From: Eutrigla gurnardus
Taxonomy: Eukaryota; Chordata; Actinopteri; Perciformes; Triglidae
Assembly: GCA_963514095.1 (NCBI GenBank)
Contig: CAUPSS010000224.1
Span: 30,001-94,000 of the forward strand
Length of the DNA stretch: 64,000 nt
Direction of reading: 5' to 3'
Made by a program: the position numbers and the translations under genes. Of this stretch, positions 20,763 to 32,438 are shown piece after piece (positions within the stretch are counted from its first letter, which is position 1; each line of letters opens with the position of its first letter). The notes beneath the pieces are model-generated. The model had not been told where the DNA came from and ran no database searches. It saw nothing but the letters and a program-made list of their open reading frames with translations.

Positions 20763-23665
20763 TAGGGATGTAACGATGCATCGTGACATGATTAAAAATC
20801 GGTACAAATGCGTGACGATTCGCACCGGTTGACAGAAAAAATGAATCGCGAATGCTATTTTTAAAAATAGGTTACGTTATCTTAAAAAAAAGTCACTGGT
20901 TGGTGATTCATTTGTTCGACGTCAAGTCACCTAACTTACGTCACTACGTAGGTACGCGGCACAGAACGAGGGAAGACATGGCGACGGTAGGCAGCGACTT
21001 TGAAATAGAGGATGCACCAAGTGGTTTTAAATCACCTGTGTGGCGGCATTTTGGATTCCCCATATACACAAAAACAGCATGTAGATATTGAAAGAGACTG
21101 CTAACATATACCGGCAACACGAGCAACATGCAGCAGCATATTAGCCGCCACCACAGTGAGAAGCAAAGTAACGTTACGCCGGCTCCTAAGGGAAAATTGT
21201 CGAAGGGGCAAACCACGCTGACGGGAGGCTTTGCATCTCCTCTGCCCCAAAACAACGCAAGAGTGCAAGGAATTACCAGGGCAATTGGTTATTTTATCGG
21301 AAAAGATTTGAGGCCATTTTCAGTCGTTGAAAATGAAGGCTTTCGACTGTTGATGAACACGCTGGAGCCGAGATACCACATCCCGTCACGACAGCACTTC
21401 AGCAAGGTGGTGGTGCCCAAACTCTACCAGGAGGTAAGAGCGCATGTGGTTGAGATTCTCCGGAGGGCTGATACTGTGTCTATCACAACCGACGGGTGGA
21501 CATCCAGAGCCACGCAAAGTTATATCACTATAACTGCTCATGTGATCAATGCCGAGTGGGAGTTGGCTGGCTTTGTGCTTCAGACGCGGCCTCTTTTGGA
21601 GTCACATACTGGGGCTAACATAGCTGGCGTGCTAAAGGAGGCGGTGGTGGAATGGCAGCTGGAAAGGCAACAACAAAGTATCGCTGTAGTCACCGACAAT
21701 GCGAGAAACATGGATGTGGCAGTGAGGGAATCCGGGCTGGCACCGCACATCAAGTGTTTCGCCCACACTTTAAATTTAGCCACTCAGGCTGGTTTGAGTG
21801 TGCCGCGCGTCGCGCGCTTGCTGGGTCGGATCCGGCGGATTGTGAACTTTTTCCACAGGAGCCCGACAGCCACTGCTGTGTTGGCTGCGAAGCAAAAACT
21901 ACTGCTCGGCCCGGCGGACAAGCACAAGCTAATTGTGGACGTTACCACACGCTGGAATAGCAGCCTGGACATGTTGGAACGATATCTCGACCTGCAACCG
22001 GCTGTGGCTGCTGCTCTGCTTAGCCCAGAAGTCCGTCGTAACGCCCGTGAAATCGGCACACTGGACAACTTGGACATCCGTGATGCCGAGGACATCATGA
22101 AACTTCTCAAACCTTTGAAGACAGTCACCACCGTGCTAAGTGACGAACAAAACCCAACAGTGTCTCTAATTGTGCCCTTAAAGCACACGATTGAGCAGAG
22201 CATGTTGCCTGTGGAGGAGGACTCCACCACGGTGAGAATGATGAAGAAAGCTATCTTCAACAATTTATCAGACAGATACACTGGGCCTGGGGACAATCAT
22301 CTGCTGGAGTGCACTGCGTTAGACCCCAGATTCTGCTCTCTACCTCATCTTACCGAAGATCAGCGCCAGGATGTGTTCCAGAGGGTGAAGGAGAAAGCTG
22401 TGCAGATGCACAACCAGGTACTTATTTTACTTTCAATTACTAATAGTAGTGTTGCTTTTGCGTTAAGGCCAGGTCTGTGTTTCAAACTTCTTTTCATACT
22501 GATCTTTGTCCTTGTTGTCTTGTTTTTCCTGTGTTATTTCCTTGTCTCTTTCCCCTTTCTGCTTCTTTTCCTTTTTTCTTCTTCTTTTTCTATTGGTTGA
22601 TCTGTTTTAGGATTTTATATAAGCCCTTTGGGATTGTTTCCTCTCCTGCACAATTATTTGCATTTATATTATTAAACATATATATACACATATATTATCT
22701 TTTAATAATTGTCCATATGAATAATATATATATTACTAAGTTCTTGTCTTGCTGTTTACAGACCAATTCCCCTGTGGAGGAAACTAATGAGGGTGTAACC
22801 GACACCGGTGCCTCTACACATGCAGCAGAGCTGCCTGCTGACCATGGTGGATGCAGACCTTCAACAACCACCTCTCAAGAAGACTGCTTTGGAAGATCTC
22901 CTAGAAGGGACTTTCACAGAAAGTGTAGGGGCAGCACAGACCAATCACATGTGTGGGATTGAGGCAGAAATTGTCAGGTACAGAAGTGAAATGTCCATTT
23001 CCCTCACAAGCTGCCCACTCAAATGGTGGAAGGAGAACAGTAAGTTTTACCCACTGCTTTCACCTCTAGCAAAGGCTTACCTCACCACACCAGCCACCTC
23101 TGTCCCTAGTGAAAGGGTCTTTTCGACCGCAGGGGATGTTGTAACCTCACAGAGATCTCAGCTTCGGCCTGAGAATGTTGACATGTTGATTTTCCTCAAG
23201 AGAAACCTGAAAGTTTCAAGCTACACAAGCCAGTCTTAGTTTATTTGCAGAGATTTTATGTTTCAATGTTATTATTTTGATGTGGGATTTGTTTTTAAAA
23301 ATCCAGTTATTCTTTGTTATTTAAGTGAATAACTACTTCAGTTGCACTTTATTTTTATAAGACACAAAAACAGTGTTTAACAGCGTTTCTTTAAAGAAAG
23401 GACCTCTTTTTTTGGTCAAGATTGTATATTCTTTTCTTATTTAAGATGTTGAATTACACCAGTTCCATTTAAGTTGCACTTTTTATAACAGGAACTGTGT
23501 TACAGTTTCTGTAAGTTTCTGTAAAGAAAGCACCTCTAAGATTGTTTTCCTACAAATAAAAGATAATTTTATGTGGTCATAATTTGTCAGTAGCTCATTT
23601 TGATTAAAAAACAAAAAATCGTGAACCATATCGAATCGTGAGTTGAGTGTATCGTTACATCCCTA
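20763..23665 (+). mobile_element. Near-intact hAT DNA transposon
   Basis: A 2903 bp element has inverted termini TAGGGATGTAACGATGCATC and GTGTATCGTTACATCCCTA and an 8 bp duplication GAGAAGAT (20755-20762 and 23666-23673) taken from the satellite it entered. It encodes a BED-finger hAT transposase with one probable intron. The clean duplication and long reading frame imply a fairly young insertion. Confidence 0.95.
20978..23239 (+). pseudogene. hAT transposase (BED finger, RNase H fold, hATC domain)
   Basis: The ATG at 20978 starts MATVGSDFEIED, then a BED finger (VWRHFGF...TACRY). A TGA at 21089-21091 replaces the codon expected for the second cysteine. The same frame resumes through QQHISRHH and stays open to 22417. 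Catalytic-type motifs are SITTDGWTS (first Asp), VVTDNARNM (second Asp) and CFAHTLNL. An intron (22418-22761) has donor CAG|GTACTT and acceptor TTTACAG. The last exon carries the hATC dimerisation region (CPLKWWKEN, then PSERVFSTAGD) and ends at 23239, but in a frame one base off from the spliced one, so a frameshift or another acceptor is needed. Probably inactive, though only lightly damaged. Confidence 0.88.
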
Positions 23666-24165
23666 GAGAAGATACCTGAAGTCATCTAGAATGCACCTGA
23701 AGTGAAATTAGTGATTGGAAACAGATGGTTTAATTTTAAATAATTTTTTAAGAAAATGTAATATTTTACTGTACAGTATATATCCAAAGGCGTTTTATTG
23801 AAAAAATCCACAGCAAACATTTCTGTAAGTTTGTGAGAAGATACCTGAAGTCATCTAGAATGCACCTGAAGTGAAATTAGTCACTGGAAACAGACAGTTA
23901 CATTTTAATACATTTTTTAAGATGTCATATTTGACTGTGCAGGAAATATCCAAAGGCATTTTATTCTGATATATTCCACAGTGAAAAGTTCAGCTTTTTT
24001 TTCTGGAGAAGATACCTGAGGTCATCTAGAATGCACCTGAAGTGAAATTAGTGATTGGAAACAGACGGTTTAATTTTAAATAATTTTTTAAGAAAATGTA
24101 ATATTTTACTGTACAGTATATATCCAAAGGCGTTTTATTGAAAAAATCCACAGCAAACATTTCTG
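23666..24165 (+). repeat. ~170 bp satellite, second block
   Basis: Three units begin at GATACCTGA (23671, 23840, 24011), 169-171 bp apart, in B-A-B order. They are the same family as 20456-20762. Confidence 0.9.
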
Positions 24166-24282
24166 TACTCTTACTGTAGTTATCAGTACTCTTACTGCAG
24201 TTATCAGTACTCTTACTGCAGTTATCAGTACACTTACTGCAGTTATCAGTACTCTTACAGTAGTTATCAGTACTCTTACTGT
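24163..24282 (+). repeat. 21 bp minisatellite, about 6 copies
   Basis: Units TACTCTTACTGCAGTTATCAG run up to the LTR at 24283. Confidence 0.92.
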
Positions 24283-27248
24283 TGTGACGACCCCACCACT
24301 CCACTAGGGGCCTCTGTGTTCTTTGCTGCTTTGCTCTCCCTTTGCAGGTTCCAGGTCGTGGGAGGGTCATCTTCTTGATGAGACACCTGGCTGGTGTGCT
24401 GTCTATATAATGCTCACCCTTCTGCAGATCTGGGCTGGCTCTTGCTGCTGCAGCCATTGCTTTGTTCTATTTGTTTGCCACACACTCACACACATGCTTA
24501 CACTACTGATTACTGACATTTATATATGTTCTGTTGTTTATGGTCTTGGTTGGTTGTGAATAAATGTTAAGTTAATTTCACTCGATAGTCTGGTCTCCCA
24601 TCTTTGCCACAGTCAAGAGCCGGGCTGTGACAAGTGGGGGCTCGTCGGTTTTCTTGTTGACCGGGTTGTATTAGTGTAGTTGGTAAGATCTGCTAGGTGT
24701 GACGTCAGTGAGCGGTTGTACCTTGTTAAGTTCAGTGATTGGTGAATGACTTCACATTCTGTTGACGCGGGAGACTTGGACTAGAGTGGTAAGCAAGGCA
24801 TTTTTTTTTGGTTAATTTAAGTGGCTGTAACAGGAGGAAATTGTGCTAATGTTTTCTGTGTTTTGTCCTATGTGTGATCACTAGAGTTGCCATTGTTTTG
24901 TCCCTGATAGGTGAAGAGCAACTTCCCTTGGAAGATTGCTGGGGGGTTTTGTAGTGTGGTGTTAAATGTGGCTGGAGCAGTAGTCTCGGGAGCACGTCCC
25001 AAGCTGCTGGTGGGGTCGGCATTTACTGCTTGCTCCACCGGGCTTGCGGGTTTCAGTGCGTAAATACCCACCGCAAAAACGCCTGAAGACTAGGGGGGGG
25101 AGTTAGTTAGTTTTGATTAGGCAGTTAGAGGGACAAGACCACGGTAAGGTTTTTGTTGTGCTGGAGCTGAGTGATGGCTAGTGTGGAGGATTTTTTGCGG
25201 GCTCCATCAGAGGAGTGGTTGGAGCGCTGCTCACGGGAACAGTTAGTGAAAATTGCTGAGTATTATGAGTTGGATGTTGGGGATAAAAGAATGAAGGAAA
25301 ACATTGAGGAAACTGTGAAAGCTAATCTGTTTGAAACAGGGGTTCTCAGACCCAAGTTGCATGTTGCTGGTGCCGGGCTGGATGTTTCGGATGCGCTTGT
25401 TAGTGAAGTTGGTTTGACGTTTGAGCAGAGGAGGGAATTGCTTCTGCTGGAAACGGAACGGGAGAGAGCGAAAACGGAACGAGAGAAATTTGTTGTGGAG
25501 AGGAAGCGACTTGAGTTGGAGGAGCGTAGGCTGAGTTTGGGTGGATCTGAGACAGGGGTGAGTTTTTCTCCTAGGGTCTCTGGTGTATTTGATGTTGTGG
25601 GTAGCTTGCGGTTGGTTCCTCAGTTCTGTGAGCGTGACCCAGACATTTTTTTTCACTCTTCGAGCGTGTGGCCGAGGGTAGGGGGTGGTCCGACTCCGAT
25701 CGCACGTTACTTTTGCAGTGTGTGTTGACGGGTAAAGCACAGGAAGCGTACTCTGCTCTAACTATAGTTGAGAGTAGAGAATATGCGACAGTTAAAGCTG
25801 CAGTGTTGCGCTCATATGAGCTTGTACCTGAGGCATATAGGCAGAGGTTCCGGACATGGGAGAAGTCGAGTAGGCAGACACATGTTGAGTTTGCGAGAGA
25901 GCAGTGTACTCATTTCAGTCGCTGGTGTTCTGCTGTGAAGGTGGATACTTATGGTGCTCTATGTGATCTAATTGTTTTGGAACAATCTAAAAACTCTGTT
26001 CCTAGTCATATTGCTGTGTATATCAGTGAGCATAAAGTGAAGACTGCCGCAGAAGCTGCCACCCTAGCAGATGAGTATGTGCTCACACACAGGATGGAAC
26101 ATGAGTATAGCGGTAGAGATAGCAGGAGCGATGCCGGGTTGCTCAGTACTGCAAGTAAGTGGGAGGAAACGCATTATCATGGCCTGAGTAGACCAGGGCG
26201 TTCTGTGCAGGGTCGAGTGCCAGTGGACTTAGGGAAGGTGTGCCACTTCTGCAAAGGCCAGGGGCATTGGAAGGCTGACTGTCCCAAAGCTGGACGTGGG
26301 AAGGAAGGAGTACAGGTTAAGTCGGCTGCGTGTGCTACCTCTGTGCCATATGTCGGGCCTATTTCTTGTCAGCAGGTGGAGGCTGAAGTGAAGGAAGGTT
26401 TGAAGGAGTCGTTCTCTGCTTTTCTGTCTGATGGGTGTGTGTCTTTGGTGGGCAGCGACAGTTCTGTACCTGTAAAAATCCTAAGGGATACTGCTGCTTT
26501 TAATTCATATATTGTGAGTTCGGTGTTGCCATTTTCTCATCAATCTGATACAGGAGATTATGTCCTCATGAGAGGCATGAGTTTGACAGTGTCACCTGTT
26601 CCATTGCACAAATTTGTGTTAAACTGTGGGTTGGTCCAGGGTGAGGTTGCTATGGCGGTGCGCCCCGCATTGCCTATTGATGGCGTAGATATCATTCTAG
26701 GGAATGATCTGGCAGGCAGTTGTGTGTGGGCTAAGAGTTCACCACCGCCAATTGTGACTACTTCACCCTTGGTTACAGGAGAGCTGGATGGAGGTGCTCG
26801 GGGGTTTCCTGAGGTGTTTACAGCTTGTGCAGTAACACGGGCCATGTGCCATGCTGAACGGGACCTTGACCAGATTGAAAAGGGTGACAAGGAGACATTC
26901 CCGGTGTCCTTTCCTGATCCTCTTTTGTCTGTTTCCTGCAGTGACCTCATGGCAGAACAGAGAGCAACAGTTGTCACTGTTGCAGATGGAAGGAGCACTG
27001 CTAATGGTTATTTTGTGCAGGATGGATTGTTGGTGAGGAAGTGGATGCCACATGGTGACAATTTTGTTGGTGATCCAGTGTTGCAGGTTGTTGTCCCGAC
27101 TAAATTTCGCACTGAGGTTCTGAAGGCCGCCCATGATCACTGTGGGCATTTGGGAGTGCGTAAAACATATGTATATATTTTGCGTTACTTTTTCTGGCCT
27201 CGTGTGAAGAGTGATGTGTCCAGCTACATCAGAACATGGTCTCTGGTT
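24283..27248 (+). mobile_element. Truncated second Gmr1-like LTR retrotransposon
   Basis: It has a 350 bp 5' LTR (24283-24632, TGTGACGACC...GGCTGTGACA; TATATAA near 24402, AATAAA near 24559), a tRNA-Pro-type primer site TGGGGGCTCGTC at 24635, then gag, protease and the start of integrase. Sequence breaks off in the integrase zinc finger near 27236, and no 3' LTR exists. Confidence 0.9.
25174..27248 (+). pseudogene. Gag-protease-integrase fragment of Gmr1-like element 2
   Basis: The ATG at 25174 gives MASVEDFLRAPSEEW, an N-terminal gag domain missing in the 7.9 kb element. A charged coiled coil follows, then the frame shifts near a T-run at 25648-25658 and continues in the frame of 25668-27251. 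That part has a SCAN-like YELVPEAYRQRFR, a CCHC knuckle CHFCKGQGHWKADC, a protease with DTAA where the active-site DSGA is expected, and the start of the integrase HHCC finger (HDHCGHLGVRKTY). It is cut off before the DDE core. Broken by a frameshift, a protease active-site change and truncation. Confidence 0.9.
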
Positions 27249-27543
27249 TAGCTTCTTAGGTCTTCACATCTCACATTCTCATCACATCGCCCTCACGCCC
27301 CTCCTCCGCTCCTCGGCTGGAGGGTGCGCCTAGGGCCCCAGAGGCGCCTAAACGGGCGGGCGAGGGTTCTTGATGTAAACACATCACCCCTCTTTATCTC
27401 TGGCTTAGCTTCTTAGGTCTTCACATCTCACATTCTCGTCACATCGCACTGGATGGAGGGGACGGGGAGGGCCCCAGAGGAGCCTTAACTCCTATCCCTC
27501 ACCCTGACCTCTAACCCTTACCCTGACCCTAACCCTAACCCTA
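27238..27543. repeat. Junction repeat pair and degenerate telomere-like tract
   Basis: Two direct copies of TTAGCTTCTTAGGTCTTCAC...CACATTCTCRTCACATCGC (27247-27290 and 27406-27450) frame a GC-rich segment. From 27495 to 27543 the sequence becomes CCCTAACCCTAA-like. This sits exactly between two oppositely oriented, truncated retroelements. Confidence 0.8.
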
Positions 27544-29243
27544 ATTTTACCATATGGGGCCGTATCTGCAAGAAACCTCTCTGTTGCTTGTAGTGTGTCA
27601 CTTTTATTCTTAAGGGCATATACAAACACTGCACTGGAAAAATCATCAGTGAATGACAAGACATATTTGTACCCCTCTCTGGACTCTGGGTGAATTGGAC
27701 CTGCCAAATCTGTGTGCACTAGCTCTAGAGGTCTTTTAGCTCTCACATCAGGCTTTCTGTTTCTGGTTTGCGTAAACTTGCCTTGGGTGCACACTTCACA
27801 AGTTGGAGGTTTGCTTATTGGACCTTCAATTTTCATGCCATCAACAACACCTTCCAACCTTTGCACATCATCAAAATTACAGTGCCCCAGTATCTCATGC
27901 CATGTCTTTAAATCATAACATCCCTTCACTCTGTCATCACATTCATCAGGTACTGTATGCAAGTAATATAGTCTATCATGTACATGAATGGGAAATTTTG
28001 TACCGTTTTTGTGCACCAGAATGTCCTCGCCTTTCTTGAAAGTCACGCTTGCTCCGCTGGCAGCCGCTGCTTGCACCGAGAATATGTCTTGCGGGTAAGA
28101 GGGAATGTACAGCGCCCGTCTCAATATTGTTTTGAGGTGGTGTCCGCGGCTGTCAATCAAGCAGACCTCAGCATCACCTCGGCGCTCTGTTACTCCCTTG
28201 CATCTTGTGCCGTCAGCTAGCTCCATGCAATGAGTCCCGGCCTGGAACTCGTCATCGAACCTCTTGAACTTGGCGATGTCGGTGACTATATGCGAGGTTG
28301 CCCCGCAGTCGACCATCAGGCCCCTCACGTCAACACCCTGGCTGCTTGGCTGGGATCCTGCCGCCCCATCGGTCACCAGGAATACGTACTCGTCGGTCAC
28401 TTCCTCGGTGGTTCTCCATGTTGCGTCCTGGCACCGCCTCCTTCTGCAGGTTGTGTCGCGGTGTGTGCTGCTTTTGCAGTGGTTGCACCACAGTTTGCGC
28501 TGGCAAGCGCGGGCAATGTGCCCTTTCAGGCCACACCTGTAGCACACCACGTCCGCTGCAGCCCGTTCAGTTGGGCTTGCACTGGCGGGTCTCGCAGGCC
28601 TCTGTCGTGCCCGCACCGCCATTACATTGTCCTCTGCGGCTGGAGCACGCATCTTTTCGATGTCCTCGTAGCTTCGAAGCTTGGTTTTGAATTCAGCAAA
28701 CGTTATTTTCTCATCCGATTGCGTTATATGGATGGCAAACTGTTTAAAAGTCTCAGGAAGCCCCTTTAGAACCATAGCCACCAGCAGCCCGTCACTTAAA
28801 GTCTCTTCAGCATTTCGTAATGCCGTGATAGCAGTTTCCGCAAGAATAACATATTCCGTCACACTCTCGCTGCTTAATTTTTGAAGCGAGGTTAACTCAG
28901 TATACAGACTTATTACTCGTGGCTTTCCTTTACCCGCATAATAGTCTCTCAAAATCTTTAGCGCTGCGCGCCCATCGTCGGCTGCTTCTCGCATCACTAG
29001 TGATAAACTTTTATCGTCCAAGAACTGGATTAATTCAGCATATGCCTCAGCATTTGAGTCCGCTTCTTCCGCTGTCTCCACACCCTCGGGCTCCACAGTA
29101 ATAATTTCTTTCAGGCCTTGCAGCCGGAGGTGGCCCAAAAACGTAATCTCCCAAAGTTCGTAATTCTTTTCATCCCCGTCAAACAAAAGCCGAGACCAGC
29201 GACCGCTCTGTTCTGGGGATCTTCTAGCATTAGGCCTACTCAT
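27544..29243 (-). pseudogene. Copia Gag-protease-integrase polyprotein, 3' truncated
   Basis: The likely start is the ATG at 29243 ([12 protein letters not shown]); an upstream in-frame start at 29372 lies in the LTR and is unlikely. Order: Copia gag ([31 protein letters not shown]), CCHC knuckle [14 protein letters not shown] and a second [11 protein letters not shown], protease DCGATSH, the GAG-pre-integrase motif (TWHEILGH...CEVCTQGK), then the integrase start (HTDLAGPI and FTDDFSS, covering the first two catalytic Asp). It runs into telomere-like repeats before the catalytic Glu; reverse transcriptase and RNase H are absent. No stop or frameshift interrupts the preserved ~570 codons. Confidence 0.9.
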
Positions 29244-29292
29244 AGCGCTACTACAGTACGCTAAAAAACAAAGAAACACTTTTAGACTTAGA

Positions 29293-29306
29293 CTGGGCCC
29301 ATAACC
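29293..29306 (-). other. Copia primer-binding site, half initiator tRNA-Met
   Basis: Directly after the LTR the minus strand reads GGTTATGGGCCCAG. This is complementary to CTGGGCCCATAACC of the initiator tRNA-Met anticodon arm, the internal half-tRNA primer known from Drosophila copia. Confidence 0.8.
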
Positions 29307-30145
29307 TGTTGACAGAGTAGACGCAGCGACATTACTGACTTGCAACACACAGCAGCAGCTGTGCTCACTCAAGGTGATTTATTGAACACCCAATCACGAT
29401 ACATGTACACACCCACATTAATAATCATGTGTTGTGATGTCATGAGAGGCTACACGGCTCTCAGCGGGACAGCTCAAGTAGTGCGAGGACACAAGGTTAA
29501 AGTATCGTCAAAAAGATTTTAATATAGTCCGTGAGAAGGATCAACAAAACGTTCCAGTTTCAAAAACAAAAAAGGTTTAACAAAGGGGAAGGTTGCTCTT
29601 CAACAGTCTTAAATAAACAAAAGTCTCTTCAGCCACAAAATCATAATTCCTGATAGGCTCAGGTAAGTGTTCTCCGGTAAACGGCAACTCTTCAACCTTA
29701 CCTTCGGTTAGCGCTGTAGCTCGTGGTCAAGTCAGCAGTCGGTCATCCAGGTAAGAATATCCAGTTTCAAGCTCCCAGTGTTCTTTGGTAGAGAGCTCCA
29801 CTAGGAGCTTGTCTCCCCACACTCCTCTCTCCACTCACTGTGACCCAGCTGCTTAAAACAGCCCATCAGCTCATCCTGCACTGATCAGCCTCAGGTGTGT
29901 TAGCAGGTAGGGGTGGAACTCCCAACTCCACCAGCAGATGGAGCCATAGCTGTGTGGAGTTGCAGCCATCTTAGGGGGATGTAGCGCCCCTCCAGGACAC
30001 AGCCTCTCGTGACATCACAGTGTCAGTTCAATCAACTCAATAAAGTCAAAACTATCAATCAATAAAGAAAACAAAAACCGCATTCTCTCATTTGCGACCT
30101 TAACAAGACAAAAACATAATGCACATTGAGAGCACACCGTTAACA
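29307..30145 (-). repeat. Copia 5' LTR split by a solo LTR
   Basis: Outer parts 30024-30145 and 29307-29428 plus one copy of GTGT make the LTR. The outer half matches 550-712. Confidence 0.88.
29433..30019. mobile_element. Solo LTR-like insertion nested in the Copia LTR
   Basis: 587 bp with ends TGTGATGTCATGAGAGGCT and AGCCTCTCGTGACATCACA (19 bp inverted repeats with one mismatch) and a 4 bp duplication GTGT (29429-29432 and 30020-30023). TG...CA ends and a 4 bp target fit a Gypsy solo LTR; a terminal-inverted-repeat DNA element is the alternative. No coding capacity. Confidence 0.8.
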
Positions 30146-30146
30146 C

Positions 30147-30362
30147 ATCTAGAATGCACCTGAAGTGAAAGTAGTCATTGGAAACAGGTCGTTTAATTTT
30201 AATGAATTTTTAACGATCGGTGTCACATATTACTCTATAAGAAATATCCAGCGACGCGTTTTTTTCTTCAAATATTACAGAAAACCATTCCGTCAATTTG
30301 TGAGAAGATACCTGAGGTCATCTAGAATGCACCTGAAGTGAAAGTAGTCATTGGAAACAGGC
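30147..30362 (+). repeat. ~170 bp satellite, diverged third block
   Basis: The satellite resumes right after the Copia LTR: CATCTAGAATGCACCTGAAG and GTCATTGGAAACAGG, one full unit and part of the next. It is more diverged than the earlier blocks. Confidence 0.85.
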
Positions 30363-30780
30363 CTAAGGTTCTTAGTGGAACTCCCTGTGCAGGTTCTAGA
30401 TGAAACCCTTGAAATATGAAAGGGTTCTTAGTGGAACTCCCTGTGTGGGTTCTAGACGTAACCCTTGAAAAATGAAAGGGTTCTTAGTGGAACTCCCTGT
30501 GCAGGTTCTAGATGAAACCCTTGAAATATGAAAGGGTTCTTAGTGGAACTCCCTGCGTGGGTTCTTTGTAGAACCTCTCATGGGGGGTTCTGGGTGGAAC
30601 CTTACACACACAGTTCTAGGTATAACCCTTTATGTGGGGTTCTCGGTAGAACCTTCCAAAAGGGTTCCAGGTGGAACCTTTATAAAAGGTTCTACCTGGA
30701 GCCAAAAGGGGTTCTCCTATGAGGACAAGCCGAAGAACCTTATATGGTTCTACTTAGCACTTTTATTTCTAAGAGTGTAG
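30363..30780 (+). repeat. 58 bp tandem repeat leading into a MITE-like element
   Basis: About 3.5 units of GGTTCTTAGTGGAACTCCCT...CCTTGAAA.ATGAAA are followed by alternating GGTTCTnnGTAGAACC-type words and the tail CACTTTTATTTCTAAGAGTG typical of a common fish palindromic element. The left terminus is missing. Confidence 0.7.
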
Positions 30781-32438
30781 GAACGTACAAGACACTCACT
30801 TGAGGTGTCTACGGAACGGCCTGATCCAGCGGAATCCTTAGACACCTTCCGGTGGACCTTTCGGTGGGGCCTAGAAGTTGGTTTGGAGTCGATCGGACCT
30901 TTCGTTCTCCAGTTATTCCCAAAAAATGTCACTTTGAGTGGTTTTCATCCTTATACCCTAACCCTAACTCCTCTTATAACCCTAAGAACCCCCTAGGACC
31001 AATATATGCCATGCTCTCTTATCCTCAATCTAAAAGCATCAAAATTGAATCCTGCATTCATCTAATCTAACAAAGGAATGTTCTGGATGGAAACATACTA
31101 CCCCTCCTCAACTCCGACACCAACACATCATATCTCTCTTTGTCTCTTTTTGAAAAAACACACAAGGCTGGGGGATATTGAATGACGTGCGCCGGCCAGT
31201 GCCTTGCCATGGTTCTCCATTCAACGGCAAAGCCGTCAGGCGACACAGGGAGTTCCATGTGAATTTCTAAAAACCTAACCCTAATCCTTTTAAACATTTT
31301 AGTTACATGGCATCCGTCGATTGCATCAGCCCTGCAAACCCCGATGATGGACGATGTGGTGGACAGTGGAGACATGCATCCCACACCCCCCACCTCCCAG
31401 ATGATGTCCCACTAAGAGCCAGAAGAGTCCAGGGTCCTTATTGTGGCATCCCATCCAGTCCAGCAGCACCACCAGGAACTCCTGCTCAGTCAATACTGTA
31501 TATATGTTCTCTGTAAATAGTTATTTTTGATGATCTTTTGTAAATAGTTCTACATGTTAAGAACACCCACTTGTCAATAGTTATTTTAACTTTGTAAATA
31601 TTTGTTAATTACACAAAAAATACATTATTTTCTTGTCACTGATGTCGCGACCACACGCCACCCTGGACACTACGACTTGACGGTAGGGCTCTTACGAGTC
31701 TAGGCTACTGGGATGACGTAGGTGCTCATATTTCTAATGAATGAAAACCGGAGCGCGGTGGGAGTCGGCTGCCATACTGCACAAAGTCTGGACTTACCGG
31801 CTGCTTTCGCCAACGCTCACCACCTGTGGCTGGGTCCAAGAGGCCTTCCAAGGATGTCGGCATCCTGCTTCGGAGGCAGCGGGCCGGCCACCTCCCCCGG
31901 CGTCCTGATTGCGTCGACCTCCATCCGTTGTATCCTGGATCGCGGTTTATTTAGTTCATAGTTAGTTTAGACAAGACATTAACCAAAATCATAATTCCAC
32001 TATGGAGGTTGAAAGGGTCCTTTCCGTATTGTCCTTCCTCTTCGTTGGGCCTCCCCACCGTCTCCTTCCACGAGACTTGGCCTTTTCGCACACACCGCCC
32101 CGCTCCTTCCGCTCACGTCACATTTCAGCGGCAGTGTAACCAGGCAACCAATCACAAACATTACACAGTATGGCAGCCCCCTCAAATCTCAGAAAGTGAA
32201 CACCACACTGAAAAGCAGTTCAAAAGTTGACTTTAGTTGTAAATGAGAAATAGAACAGATAATGTTACGAGGTTATAATATTTTAATTTAACTATATACA
32301 ATATTTGGAACAGAAAATGGAACAATACAATATTTTTAATTAATTAATTAATTTAAATTTAAATTACAAATCAGCACAGAACTTAATCGAACAGAAAAAA
32401 AACGTCCACCCCCCCCCCAAAAAAAAAATCAACGCCCC
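30781..32438. other. Unassigned interval
   Basis: No recognised gene. It has short telomere-like words at 30955-30985 and 31268, a 108-codon minus frame at 31067-31393 with no recognised motif, and TGTCGCGACC near 31643, which could open an LTR but has no partner end. 31660-32190 is GC-richer with no supported exon. An AT-rich run lies at 32280-32370. Confidence 0.35.

Larger units (their letters stand above)
27544..30145 (-). mobile_element. Truncated Copia-superfamily LTR retrotransposon
   Basis: On the minus strand the element runs from its 5' LTR (30145 to 29307, interrupted by a solo LTR) through primer site, gag, protease and N-terminal integrase, then ends at telomere-like repeats near 27543. 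LTR ends are TGTTAAC...GTCAACA; after removing the insert the LTR is about 248 bp. The plus-strand fragment at 166-712 is the complementary 3' part of the same family. Confidence 0.9.

Noticed and set aside
27712..28884. Plus-strand ORFs of 60-179 codons
   Set aside because: They are shadows of the Copia gag/protease/integrase frame on the minus strand.
29372..29372. Upstream Met as start of the Copia polyprotein
   Set aside because: It lies inside the LTR and the first 43 residues do not resemble gag; the ATG at 29243 fits better.
31643..32190. LTR starting TGTCGCGACC
   Set aside because: No matching end, target duplication, primer site or second copy in the window.
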